Positions 34,801-46,800 of a DNA stretch of 64,000 nucleotides are shown here, one piece after another. Where the stretch lies: positions 1-64,000 of the forward strand of contig DF237427.1 in NCBI GenBank assembly GCA_000708835.1. Reading direction: 5' to 3'. The number at the start of each line of letters is the position of its first letter. The stretch's first letter is position 1. A program made the translations under genes and the position numbers. A model generated the notes under the pieces. That model made no database searches. It was not told the origin of the DNA and saw only the letters and a list, made by a program, of their open reading frames with translations. Source of the stretch: Klebsormidium nitens (taxonomy: Eukaryota > Streptophyta > Klebsormidiophyceae > Klebsormidiales > Klebsormidiaceae).

Positions 34801-37800
34801 TGGGCTCCATAACCTTCAAACGAAGTACCGCTCGCCACGCGTCTTGAGTGCAATATCTCATCGGCCGTCTTTTATGTGAAACCTTTTCCGCTGAATATAG
34901 GGCAGCCAGCTTTGGAGTGACCTCAGCACACTTCTCAGGCCTGCTCAGCCCTGAAGTTTGGAAGGAGACTACAACCCATTCTCACCCACCTCTCGTCTAG
35001 AGTGCAGTTCTTCCTCCAGCGCCTCTTTCTCCTCCACCAATTTGCGCTCGACCTCCGCCAGCCGCCCCTCCTGTGACGTCAGCCGCTCCTCTCGCCGTCG
35101 CGCGCGCTTCTCCGCGATCTCAAACTGCTCTTGCGCGGCCTCAAATTGACGCGCTTGCTCGTCGAACTGCGCCGCTTTGACGTCCATGGCGCGAGTAGCG
35201 GCTTTTGCTGCGGCCTCCATTTCTTCCAACTGCAAGACAGAGAAGCAATAGACGTTGCACGGCATTGGTCGGCGAACCAAAATATGCTGGAGTGAGGAAG
35301 TCTTGAGTCGTCGAGCAGACCACGCATCCTCAAACTGACGCAGTTGATCTTGGAAACGGGCGCTTTGATTTTTAGAGTGCGGGTGGTTGCTACGCCGCGG
35401 CCTCGATCTTGAGTAAGAAGATTGGAAAAGAAGCGATCCCGTGATGAAGTTTCTCCATCAGGGAGAACGTGAGCAGCATTCAGTTGACAGTGTTAGGTCG
35501 CAAACCGTGCGGATGACATGGAAGCTTCTCGGAATTCACTTGGATGCAGGATTCGTCGAGGCATAACACATCGAAGGTCAGGACGCGCAGTCCCGATTTC
35601 GGGCTTGCTTCAACTTTACCTCCGCTTGGGGCGGCTTGGCCATGGTCGCGCATCGCTTTCAGGAATGCAGAACCGTGACGGCGATTTGCAGCGCCGTTTG
35701 CAGGCAAAGCCCTCGAATTCGAATCACAGATTCACAGAGCACGAAAAAAATGGAAAAAGTGGAATACACACATGAAAGTGGTCAAGGAACACTACCTTCT
35801 TCAGCTTGCTCTTTTCCTCTTCCAAAGCCTCCCCCTCTCTCCGCAGCTCCTTCTTCGCGTCTTTCAGCGCCAATTTCTCCCGCTCTAGTTCCTCCTTCCC
35901 CTGCGCGATTTCCTCCTCGTGCACCGCCAAAAACTGCGCCGTCTTTTCCGCTCTGCTGACGCGCGCGCTCAGCTGGCCCTCGCGCGTGCTGAGCTCAGCG
36001 GCCTTCTCCTCGAGGGCCACAGAGCGCTCCGCCAAATTCCGTTCCGTTGCAGCCTTGGCCGCGACTGCAGGGGGCGGAGAAAGGGTTCAACACCTGCCCA
36101 AGAATCAGACTCTAAAAGAATGTAATATGCGATGCTCCTATGATCCTGGAGCAGCTCGGCGAGCGTTTTCCTCAAGCGTTCCGCCTGCTTCGTTTCCGAT
36201 CCAGCCTTATTCGCGACCGCAGGGGGCAGAATGGGAATCCAACAACGCCCCACAAAATATAAGGCTTGTGCTCAGCATAGAGCTAGATTTTGCGGTCGTG
36301 AAGCAGCACAAGGCAATCCGATCCTGAAGCAAGTTTTCTCACCCCACTTTCGTTGCGCCGCCCCATGCTCTTCTTGCGCCTCAGCCAATGCCGCCTTCAG
36401 TCCTTCTAGCGCCTTTTGAGACGCTTGCACAGCGGCTTCGCGCCCCTCTAGTCCTTCCAGTTCAGCTGCCCGAGTCTTGACCTCGCTCGCCTGCACAGAA
36501 ACGCTGCGTGTCCGAAACCATAGAGTAGTATTGTTTCTCGGAGAAAACGTACTGTGGAAAAAGGACAAAACGAGTGCAGATAGCCGTAAAATGACATTTG
36601 AGACGCCTGCACGGGTGTCTCGCGCGCTTCCAGACCCTCCAACTTGGCAGCTTGGGTCCTGGCTTCGTCCATCTGCGAGCAGTCGCCTACGTTTCAGCCA
36701 CGACGCACTCGGACTGGCCAAGATCATTAAGTCGTAAAGTGATCAGCTTCACTAATGACCAGCAGAAGCATCACAAGCACCCTTTGCCACCCGTCCTCAT
36801 CGCATCCGATAGTAGAGCAGTCTGCAGAAGCAAAGCACGTCAAAATGTTGTTCTACAGCCCTGTCTCAGTCCGCGTTTGGCAGATTTGTCGGAATTTTCG
36901 CACTGTATCTTCCTTTCCGACGTAAGTAGAAAACTAATCTCGGAACTGATTACTGAACAACACACGTGGCGAAGTTGAAAAAAAGCAGCAAGCCCCACAA
37001 GCACCAGGACGTCTCAGAAGTACGGCGGAAAGCCTGGCAATCAGAAGCCCCTTTCTGCTTCTCCCTATCTTCTGTTCATCATTAAACGCTAAGCCGGGCA
37101 AGAGCAAAACATTGCTGTGGCCGTCAAAGTTTGGATTGCAGTCTGCACAAGAATAGTCGGAAGAATGACTCCCAACAACAAAGTTTTCAGAACGGGCAAT
37201 CCCAACAGCAGAACGGTAGGAACAATGTCCTACAAACTGACACCTCGAAACTCTGTTCGTCCTCACCAGCTGCCTCAAGCGCTTCTCTTCGGTAGCCATC
37301 TTCTCCTCTTGTTCTCGAAGCCCTTCTTCCGCTTCCTCGATCGTCTTCTGTTTCTCCGCAAGAGCTTCCTCCTTGGCAGCTAACGTTTCTTCCAGCGCCG
37401 TGGCTCGTTTCTCGCACGCAGCAAGGGCCTGAACAGTGAAGACCAGAATTTCAGCTCTTTCGACTTGAACTTCGATGAAGCGCACTAGCGCTCGCAGAGA
37501 GGTGAGTCCCTCAAGAGAAGGCTAGCGGTTATCTTGCCTAACGCTTCTCGGATGGACAGCAGTCTCAGAAGAGTCTAAACGACGACATGATGCCTCCCCG
37601 TCTTGAGTGACTTCTTCATAAGCTTGCCATCGTTCCCAAGCCGAGACCGGATGCACTTTGTCCTATCAGGGTGACAATTGACTTGTTCCACTCTCGTGCT
37701 TAATCAAAGCATCTCTTCTACAGGAAACGTTTTGCCATTACGGCTGTGACAATCAAACATCTCGTTTCCTTGCGACAGCCTTCTCTTGTTATTACCCCTT

Positions 37801-40800
37801 GTATATACACTCCTTATCTCGACAAATTCTTGCAACAAGCGGTCTTGTTTCGACAAATCCTTATGACCCAAAGTGGGTTTTAAAGGAAGGACGGGCCAGC
37901 CGGTAAGCTTGATTCTCACCTCCTGTTTTGCGGTTAGCGTCTTATCCCACTGGGTTAGTCGTTGCGTGTCGTTTGCAATGCGGTCGCGCTCTGCAGTCAC
38001 CTCTCTCTGCCGTACGGAAACCTCCTCGGACGACGCTCGGACACGTGCTTCGTGGTCCGACACCGACTGCAAAATCGTACATACATTATCAATCATCCGG
38101 CATTTCACAAGGTGGCAGTATGTATAGTATGACAGTCTAGCAGTCATCATCTTGCTTTGCGGGGCAGGAGACGGGCACTTGACATAAGTTCGCGCTCTGC
38201 GCTGAGCTCTCTTTGTCATACGGAGACTTTTTCGGACGACGCTCGGACACGTGCTTCGTGGTCCAAACCGACTGCCAAAGGGAACACGATTTTGTCCGGA
38301 CTTTTCAGCAACCCTGGCGATCTGAGACTCGAGAGTCATTTAACGATGACTTTGCTTTGCAGGACTGTGCTTTGGTGTTCAAGAATGGATTGCGCGATCG
38401 ACCAGAGATTGTCTGGACTATGCAAGATTCCTATCTGGCAGGCAATGGAGATATTTTGAGGGTTTCTGCTTTGCAGGGCAGAAGACCTTTCGACCGTCTC
38501 CTTGCCGGTTGCTGAGATGCTGAGACGAATTTGCAGCCTTCTCGCATTTAGTACAAAGAACGGATTTAGAACAGGGCGGAACGAGACGGCTTTGACTCGA
38601 ACGAGTCAGTTTGCGGTGCGCTGGTTCGGACAAGGCAAGAAGCCCCTCAAGGCATGGTTCCGACGAATTTAAGCTTGGAAGAGCATTTGTAACAGGAAGA
38701 TGAAGCGAAACTCCTCATATTGGATAAGCGACGTTCCATTGAATCAAAGAGTCCTCGTTCAGCGAAACAAATGCTGAGAATCAAGGGGAAAGGTGAACTG
38801 TGGGACGCTCGCGTGCAACTCGTCACGATCTTCCTGCAAGCTGCAGCAGTCATCTCAAACAAAGACATGCTTCTAGAGTCTGTCTTCCTTTAAGAGGAAG
38901 TGGGGATGGAAGCGAAAGCGCAATTTGAGCGGAACCGAGTACGGAAGCGGAAGCGGAACAGGAACAGGAAATAAACCGGAACTCACCGCCGCAATCGCGT
39001 CCCTCCGCCTCGCCTCCCCGCTGAGCAGTCTCAAGAACTGAAGCCGTGAAACGGAAGCAGTGGAAGCAATAGAGAAACATCAGCGGAAGCGGCCCCGAAA
39101 CCGGAAACGGAACCGGAAACGGAACCGGAACTTACCGCCGCAATCGCGTCCCTCCGCCTCGCCTCCTCGCTGAGCAGCTTCGCCCACCGCTGCAGCGCCT
39201 CCTCCCGCCGGACCAGCTCAGCGGCCGCCACGTGGCGCCCAACCAGAGCCTGCCACGTGTCGTCCCCTCCTTTCTCCGCCTCTCCCTTTCCGACTTCCGC
39301 GAAGAGGGGCTCGGCGGAGTAGCCCAGGTCTTCCAGCCGTAACGGAACGTGGCCTTTTCGACCCGGCGGCAAGTGGGAACCATATCCGTCTTTGATCTGA
39401 CCTCGCTCTAGTTCCCACGCCTTTCTGCTTCCTTGGCCCTCTGATTCCTGAGAATGGACAACCATCTTTGCCGCATTCGGAACGGCTCCGTCAGCACCAT
39501 CGTGCCTTTCTTCTCCGCTCGGCATCCGGTTTTGAGCTTCGCCCCACCGGGCCGATTTTGCCGCTTGTCGACCTTGGCCATTGGGATTCAGTGTTTCTTG
39601 AGATTGAGCGCCGCGTGTTTTTTGAGATTGTGCGTCGCTCAAAGATTCTAGATTCCGATACTCTCCCCACGCCGCGTCGCTTGAGGGTTCAGGGTTTTGG
39701 GCTCCGACCCACCGCTCCCCGGTTTGCGACTCGCGCCTCGCAAGCGCGCCCAACGCTTCCTTCACAACAACCGCTGCTTTCTCGATCTCGGCCCTTTCTT
39801 TCGTCGCCTTCTCCGCGTCTCTCCTGGCGTCGTTTCTCAGCCGTTCGATTACCTGGCGCTCGGCGGAGACCTCGTTTCTCTCGCGCGCTAGTTGCGCCTC
39901 CTTGGCTTCGAGTTCGGAAGTCCGGGCTTCGGCGGAGGTGTGAACGCGCCGTGCCCGCTCCTCCTGTTCTCTTGCTAATTTGGCAGCGCTGCTGGCCTGA
40001 AAGGGCAGCAGAACGAAGCTTGTGAACAAGAAGACCTTCTGCTGACTGTCAAACCTGCAAAAACGAAACGTTCAGACGAGCACCGCTCTTCATTCCTCTA
40101 GTTCAAGTTGCCGTGATGCCAAATAGAAAATGCAGCGCAGGTGCTGGACTGGGGCGAAATTGGCGACGAATCATTGGGACCATAATCCGCTAGCTCGACT
40201 TCGACCACCTTCCCGCTGCACTGTTTCAAAAGCCATTTCTCCTTACCGAGCAAACTCGCTAATGATAGGTTAAAGCGGACTTTGCACTCTTTATTGACGG
40301 TCGCACTTCCTGCCATTCGTTCAACGCAGCCTGGCGGCCTGGTAAGCCAGTTTCGCAGAGCTCTGGACTCGAACCTCAGAATTTCATAGTTGTCTGCCGC
40401 CATTGGTCGATGTCTTTGCTTACTTCGAAGCCCAAGCAGTAAGTTCACGAAACCCGAGACACAAGCTCCCACAGACTACAGCTCTTTGCGTCAAACTTAT
40501 CTTCAAGTGCCTGGAGCATGGTCCTCCATCTTGGAGTCCAATCAAATTGGAAAGATATGCGACAACTCGAGATGCGTAGCAATACAAAAAAGATCATACG
40601 TGTTGATAGAAGGATGAAACAGACAGCGGTAGTGCGGACAAATTGAATCAACCCACCTGCGCTGCCTCCTCCTTGGCCGCACGTTCCCGCTCCCCCACAA
40701 CCCTCTCCGCCTCCCGCACCCTCTCCTCTCTAGTTTCCACCTCGCGCTCTCGTTTCTCTGCGCGCTTGCGCGCCTCCTCCAAGGCGCGCGCGCGCTCCTC

Positions 40801-43800
40801 CGCTTCGACCGCCGCGATCCTTACCGCTTCTTTTTCTTTCGCAAGCTCTTCTCCCCGCCTGACTAGTTCTTCCCGCGTGCTTGCGGCGGATCGCGCCGCG
40901 CGATCGAGCTCGGACGCGCGCGTCATGGAGGTGTGTTCGCGTTCGCCGAGGTTTTTCTCCCGCTCCTCTAATTTGGCTTGGAGGACTGCCAGTGCGGCGG
41001 AGTCCTTCGAGAGGCGTTCGGAGCGGGAGGCGACGTCGGACTCGCGGGCCGAGAGAGATGTCTCGAGCTCGGACTGAAGACGACTGAGTGAAAATCAGTG
41101 AACTGACAAGGAAGGCTGGAAGCAGAAAGTTTCGGACCAAAGCCGTCAGATTTTGGTAGAAGGGCGGATAGCAAGGCATAAAACTCGCTCGAAGCGTGCT
41201 AAGAACAATCTTGAGCAGAGTGTCAGCAACAACAAGGTAAGGGGAATGGTTTCAAGAGCTTCGGCTAATGCGGCCTCTCTTAAAAGGGAAAAGATGGGGC
41301 GAGTGAACCTTCAGAAACAAGATTTTGATTAGAGAGTACGGACATCAAGGATGCAAAGGAGATGTAAATATCATGCGCTTCTAGGCTTTCAATTGGGACC
41401 CTTGTCTGTTTGATTTGGACGGTACGTCCGCCGATTCCCAACGCGCCTCGCTATCATGAAGTAAAACAAAAATTCTGAGGAAAGGACTGAAATGAACATG
41501 AAGTCGTTCTGGGTCCTTACCACCTTCTTGTCTGCTACCGCCTCCTCCCTTCTAAGCCGCTCCTCCCACTCTGTCAGCACCGCTTCCCGCTCCTCAATGT
41601 GCCTCATCGCTTCCGCTCTTACTTCTTTTCGCCACTGTTCCATCCCCTCCTCCTGAGCCACTAGCTCCGCGGCACGTGTCTGCACCGCACGCCGTTCTGA
41701 CAGAACGGCTGCCGCCTCTGCTTTCGTGTCGGCAGCTTCTTGAAGGGCGGCCAAAGCAGATGCTTGGATCTCCTCCGCCTGGTGGACCAGCAGAAAGTAC
41801 ATTCAGCTTTCGTTTTGAAAGAGAACAATCGTGATCTAGTTATTGGAAGCACGTGTCTGCACCGTGCGCCAGTTCTGACAAAACCGCCGCCGCCTCCGCT
41901 TTTGTGTCAGCGGATTCTTGGAGCGCCGCTAGAGCCGATGCTTGGATCTCTTCCGCCTGAATCAGGGAAAGAAAGGTAGTGAAACGCCTCTAAATTTCGC
42001 CTTCGAATTTTAGTCCAAAATCAAGTTGTCCTGTCGATCGCAGAGGTGTGTGTTTCCACACCGCGCCGTTCTGACAAAACCGCCGCCGCGTCCGCTTTTG
42101 TGTAAACAGCTTCTTCGAGCGCTATTAGGGCAGATGCCTTCAATCCCTACGCCTGTGGGCAGAAATGAGATGAGTAATTCTCTTGTTGAAATCATTCGCC
42201 TTGAGGTACTCTCGGCGGCACGTGTCTGCACCGCACGCTGTTTTGACAAGAACGTTGCCGCCTCCTCTTTCCTGTCGGCGGCCTCTTGGAGCGCCGCTAG
42301 AGCGGATGCCTCAATGTCTCCTGCCAAGAAGCATTCATACAAACCAACGTCACCTTTCCTTCGAAATAGCAAACGCCTAAACTGCTAATCTGTGGAGCTC
42401 TTGCACCTGAAGAGACAACCGACAAGAGTTCGTTGCTAAGACCAAAAACGAGCCCCGTGCAACTATATCGGAACGTCACTCGGGCCTCTTAATGCTGCAC
42501 CCAGGATGTGTTCGACGGAGTTTTCGAAACCTACGACAAAGGCAGGGAGTATAGGATATCATCGGAAATTATCGAGTTCGTACTTAAGGAATTGCAGACT
42601 GGCCATGCAACATCCTGGAAGCTAGATTGAGGTGCCCGAATCAGGCTTTCAGGCTGCTGATGACGCCCCTTCCCTTACCTGCTGTTTCGCCTTCCGTGCA
42701 GCCTCTTGCGCCTCCCCTAGTTCCTTCCTCTTCTTCACCGCCTCCTCCTCCCACTTCGCCTTCGCTTTCGCCCAGTTCTCCTCCCGGTCCGCCAGTTCCC
42801 GTTCCGCCACGCTCGTTTTCCGCCGGAATTCCCTCAGCTCCCGTTCGAGAGCTTGCTGTTCGGACGCCATTTCTGCGCGCGCTTGCTCGCGCTCGACTTC
42901 GAGGCGCGCTTTCATCGCGCCCCGCTCGCGGATCAGCGCGGCGAGTTCCTCATTGGCGGATTCGACGGCCTGGCGAAGGCTGGCGGCTTCCTCGCGAGCG
43001 CCTGGAATGAAGAGGGTGACGCAAGAATCGTTTTTGCAAGTCTGGTAACTAAAGAGTGACTTAACAGCGGGGTGACTTAAGATAAGCACCCGGGGGACGG
43101 GTGGGGTTAGCATGGTGGTTAGGGTGGGTTCGGGTGCGGAGCGGGTGATTATCTGGGTTAGGGTTTTTAGTTTGTTTGGTCGGGGATTGTGAATCTTAAG
43201 TCACTCACCCGTTAAGTCACCCCGGAGTTACCAGTATGTTTTTGCATCGTAGTTTCGCAGGCTGTAGCGCCTCTTCGTGGCCCGCCGCGAAGTAACACGC
43301 AGATTGCGTTTCCGGAATCGACGGCCTGTCACCATCGCGGGGCATCCTTATGGGCACCTTAGGTAGAGTTGGTCATGTCAGAAAGTCCATACAACAAGGT
43401 GGCAACATATAACACGGAGACAACGGGATGAGTCTTCTAAAGTACACGCTTGTGGAGTCGATGGACGTCCTGGCGCAGGCGGGATGCTTCCTCTCGCGCA
43501 CCTGGTAAGAAATGATGGTCATTTACAAACTTAAGTGACAGTTTCCCAGATTCTTATTGTTCCTAGCGCCCCACTTTGAAACAAAGCGCCTTCATCGCGC
43601 CCCGCTCTCGGATCAGCGCGGCAGGCTCACAGAGGCGGGACGGCTTCCTCCCAAGCGCCTGAAGGAGACGATAACGTGAGCTGATAGGTTGCATAAGAGG
43701 CTCGAAATTTGGTACGGCTCCCGCGCGACTTGAAGGCAGAGCGATTTTTTGGAACACACTAATGGTCCGGCGGATTGACTTTTCCCTTAGCCCACGCGAC

Positions 43801-46800
43801 GGCCTGGCGCAGGAGTGAGGCTTCGCTCTCTGCACGGTGAATACGGTGTTGGGAATGGAGGACGTACCAAGTAATCTGGCGAGCTGCTGGAGGGAGGGAG
43901 GAGACAAGGATTCAAGACTCGTCACGGTCGCAAGGTCCTTGTGCGTGGACAGAAAGAGAAAACAAAGGCGGGGACACGTTCTCGTACGGACATGCTGAAC
44001 CCAAAAGGAGATGTGGGGTCCGGACATTCTCGCTAGACGAGGAGAACGACGCGCAGAGCTAGGAGTTCACAAAGTTCGTCGAACGACTCGACACCTGACC
44101 TTCTGTACCTTCGCACCGAGATGACAATCATTCTCACCTGCAAGGATACGCTCCGCCTGTGTTTTCGCCTCTTCTCTCCCCGCCCTCGCAGCGCTCTCGG
44201 CCGCCACTGCTGCGGCGCGGGCCCTATCTGCTGCGGCCGCCTCCGCCTTCATTCGTCGCAGGTCGTCCTCTATCGAGCCTCGATTCCCGTCCAACAGCTT
44301 CGCCTGAAGAAGAAAAGGTAGACAATTTGGTGGACCTACTTAAGCGTGAACTGCGCTGCCGCATTCAACTTCGCGTTCGACTGTGGCAAATCTGTCGCCA
44401 ACCATTGTCCACATTTCTTCCAACTTTGCCCGTGGAAAGCGGAAAAGATAGAGGGACCAGCGCAAATGTGTGGCGTACACGAAACGCGGAATCCTGCAGC
44501 TGATCTTTTGGAGGTATTGTTCGTCTTAGCCTTCAGATTGTTGCAGCAAATTTGTCTGCAATTCGCCTCGTTCAATTATGGCACCTGCAGAACGATAGGG
44601 ACAGTGCTGATATCAAGCCGCACCCGTACCACAGCACCGTCTCGCACCGGGACTCTTTCCGAGTTTATTTTGTTCAACCTGAAGCCCACGGCCACAAAAT
44701 CTAGACTCTGACGTCCGGGTAGCTAGACACCAAAAGACGGGAGCGAAAATGGAATTACATTTTCCGGAGCGCACCTGCATGGACGCATCCTGCATCGCGG
44801 CTTCCGCCCGCTGCATCTCCCTCTGCACCGCCACCTTCTGCTTCTCGATCTCCGCCCGACTTTCCGCCAGTCTCCGCTGCGCGTCTCTCTCTGTTCCTTC
44901 CAGTAACGCCTGGCGTTCCGCCAGCCCCGCTTCCCGTTCCGCTAAATTGGACTCCAGTGCTTGGACACGTGCCCACGTCGAGCGGAGCTCTTCCTCGGCG
45001 GCAGCACGCGCGCGCTCTGCCTCGGCGCGCAAAGATTCAGCGGCAGTGATCATCTCGTCGGCGACCTGCAGAGTTAACGGACAGTTATTCGCCCAAGTAC
45101 GGTAGAGCGACGGATTGAAAGAAACGAGGACCGGACAACAAGTGGAGTGGCGCGCGCGCGCTCTGCCTTGGCGCGGAGAGATTCGGCTGCGGTGATCATC
45201 TCGTCGGCGACCTGCGGGAGAAAACGACGCTCTTATTGATCGCTCACTCACGGAAGAAAGCTTATTGAGAAAGTCAAGCACTATACAATGAGAGAAGTTC
45301 TTTCTGGTGGCGCACGGGCGCGCTCAGCTTCTGCGCGGAGGGACTAGGCTGCGGTGATCATCTCGTCGGCGACCTGCAGAGTCAAGGGACCGTTACTTGG
45401 TCGCCATCCACGGTAAGAAGCGGATTAACGAATTCGAGCACCATACAACGAGAGGAGGTCTTCTCAGCTTAGCGCGTGCGCGCTCCGCTTCGGCGCGGAG
45501 CGATTCAGCTGCCGTGATCGTATCGTTGGCGACCTGCAGAGTCGAGGGCCACCAACTCGGTCGCCCAGAAGCGGATCGAGAAATCGAGCGAAGAAATAAG
45601 CAGAGTTCCTTTTTTAGCGGCGGCGTGCGCCCTGCCTTGGCGCGGAGCGACTCCGTTGCGATTATCATCTAGTCGGCGACTTGCGAAGTCGATTGCCAAA
45701 CATGTGCTCCCCCACCCACGGTAGCGACAAGAATGAGAAATCGTAAACGAGCGGAGCTGTTCCGATCGGCGGCCCCACACGCCCGCTCTGCCTCAGCGCG
45801 GAGCGATTCAGCTGCGGTGATCATTTCGTCGGCGACCTGCGGGGGAAATTGATAGCCATCTGGTCGCCCCCAGTATGACAAGCGACTCGAAGAGATCGAG
45901 CCACGTCTCTTGATCGGGATGGAAGACACAATGGCAACGTAGTATCGGGATGAATCGAGTAAGAAGAGAACAGGTGAAATTGCAAACCTTGCGGCGAGAA
46001 GGAGCTTTGGAGACCGGAGTTGATTGTTGCGACCTTTGCTGTATTGTACTTTTCAAAGGTTATTGACCAGGACGAACTTTGTTGGTGGTGATGAATGGAG
46101 TCGGACCACTCTGAGATCACACACTCCGGGTGCGTCTCCCTTGCTTATGACCAGAACAAGCTTTCGTGACTCTTCCCGTCAATAGTCCAGCTTAGCGACC
46201 AACTCTTTTAAAGTGTTTCTTTCAAGCTTACCCACCGCATATAGAGGAGGCCCCTTTTCCGGAGAATTTCAAACGACGTTGATCAAGCATAACAAGAGAA
46301 TGAGGCTACCGCCTCAAACACACCAGCTCATTCTCGGCAGCCGCTTTCTCGCTGACCTCCAGCATATGCGCCCTGACTCCTGATCACACTCCCAGAAAAT
46401 AACAAAACCCTCGACTTCTCCAAAACTTCGATGACTTCCACCACGAACCAGAAGTAGAACAAGATTACTCCTCTGGACTCACCAGCTCATTCTCGGCAGC
46501 CGCTTTCTCTCTGACCTCCAGCATATGCTCCCACGCAGCCAGCTTGCTCCGGTCACTTCCCCCCTGGATGTGAAAAGCCGCGGTCTCTAGTTGTTGCCGG
46601 GCCGCAGCCAGCTTGGTTTGAACTCCGTCTTTGGGGTTCTTCACCCCGGGACCTAGCACAGTGGACACTGCAGTATAGGTTGCCGACCGACAACGAAAGC
46701 ATTGGAGTCGTGGGTCAGAGTCATTCAGTAGAAATGTGCCACAGCATGACACACAATGAAGATTGAAATTTCTTTTGCAAAGAATAATCGTACGTCATAC

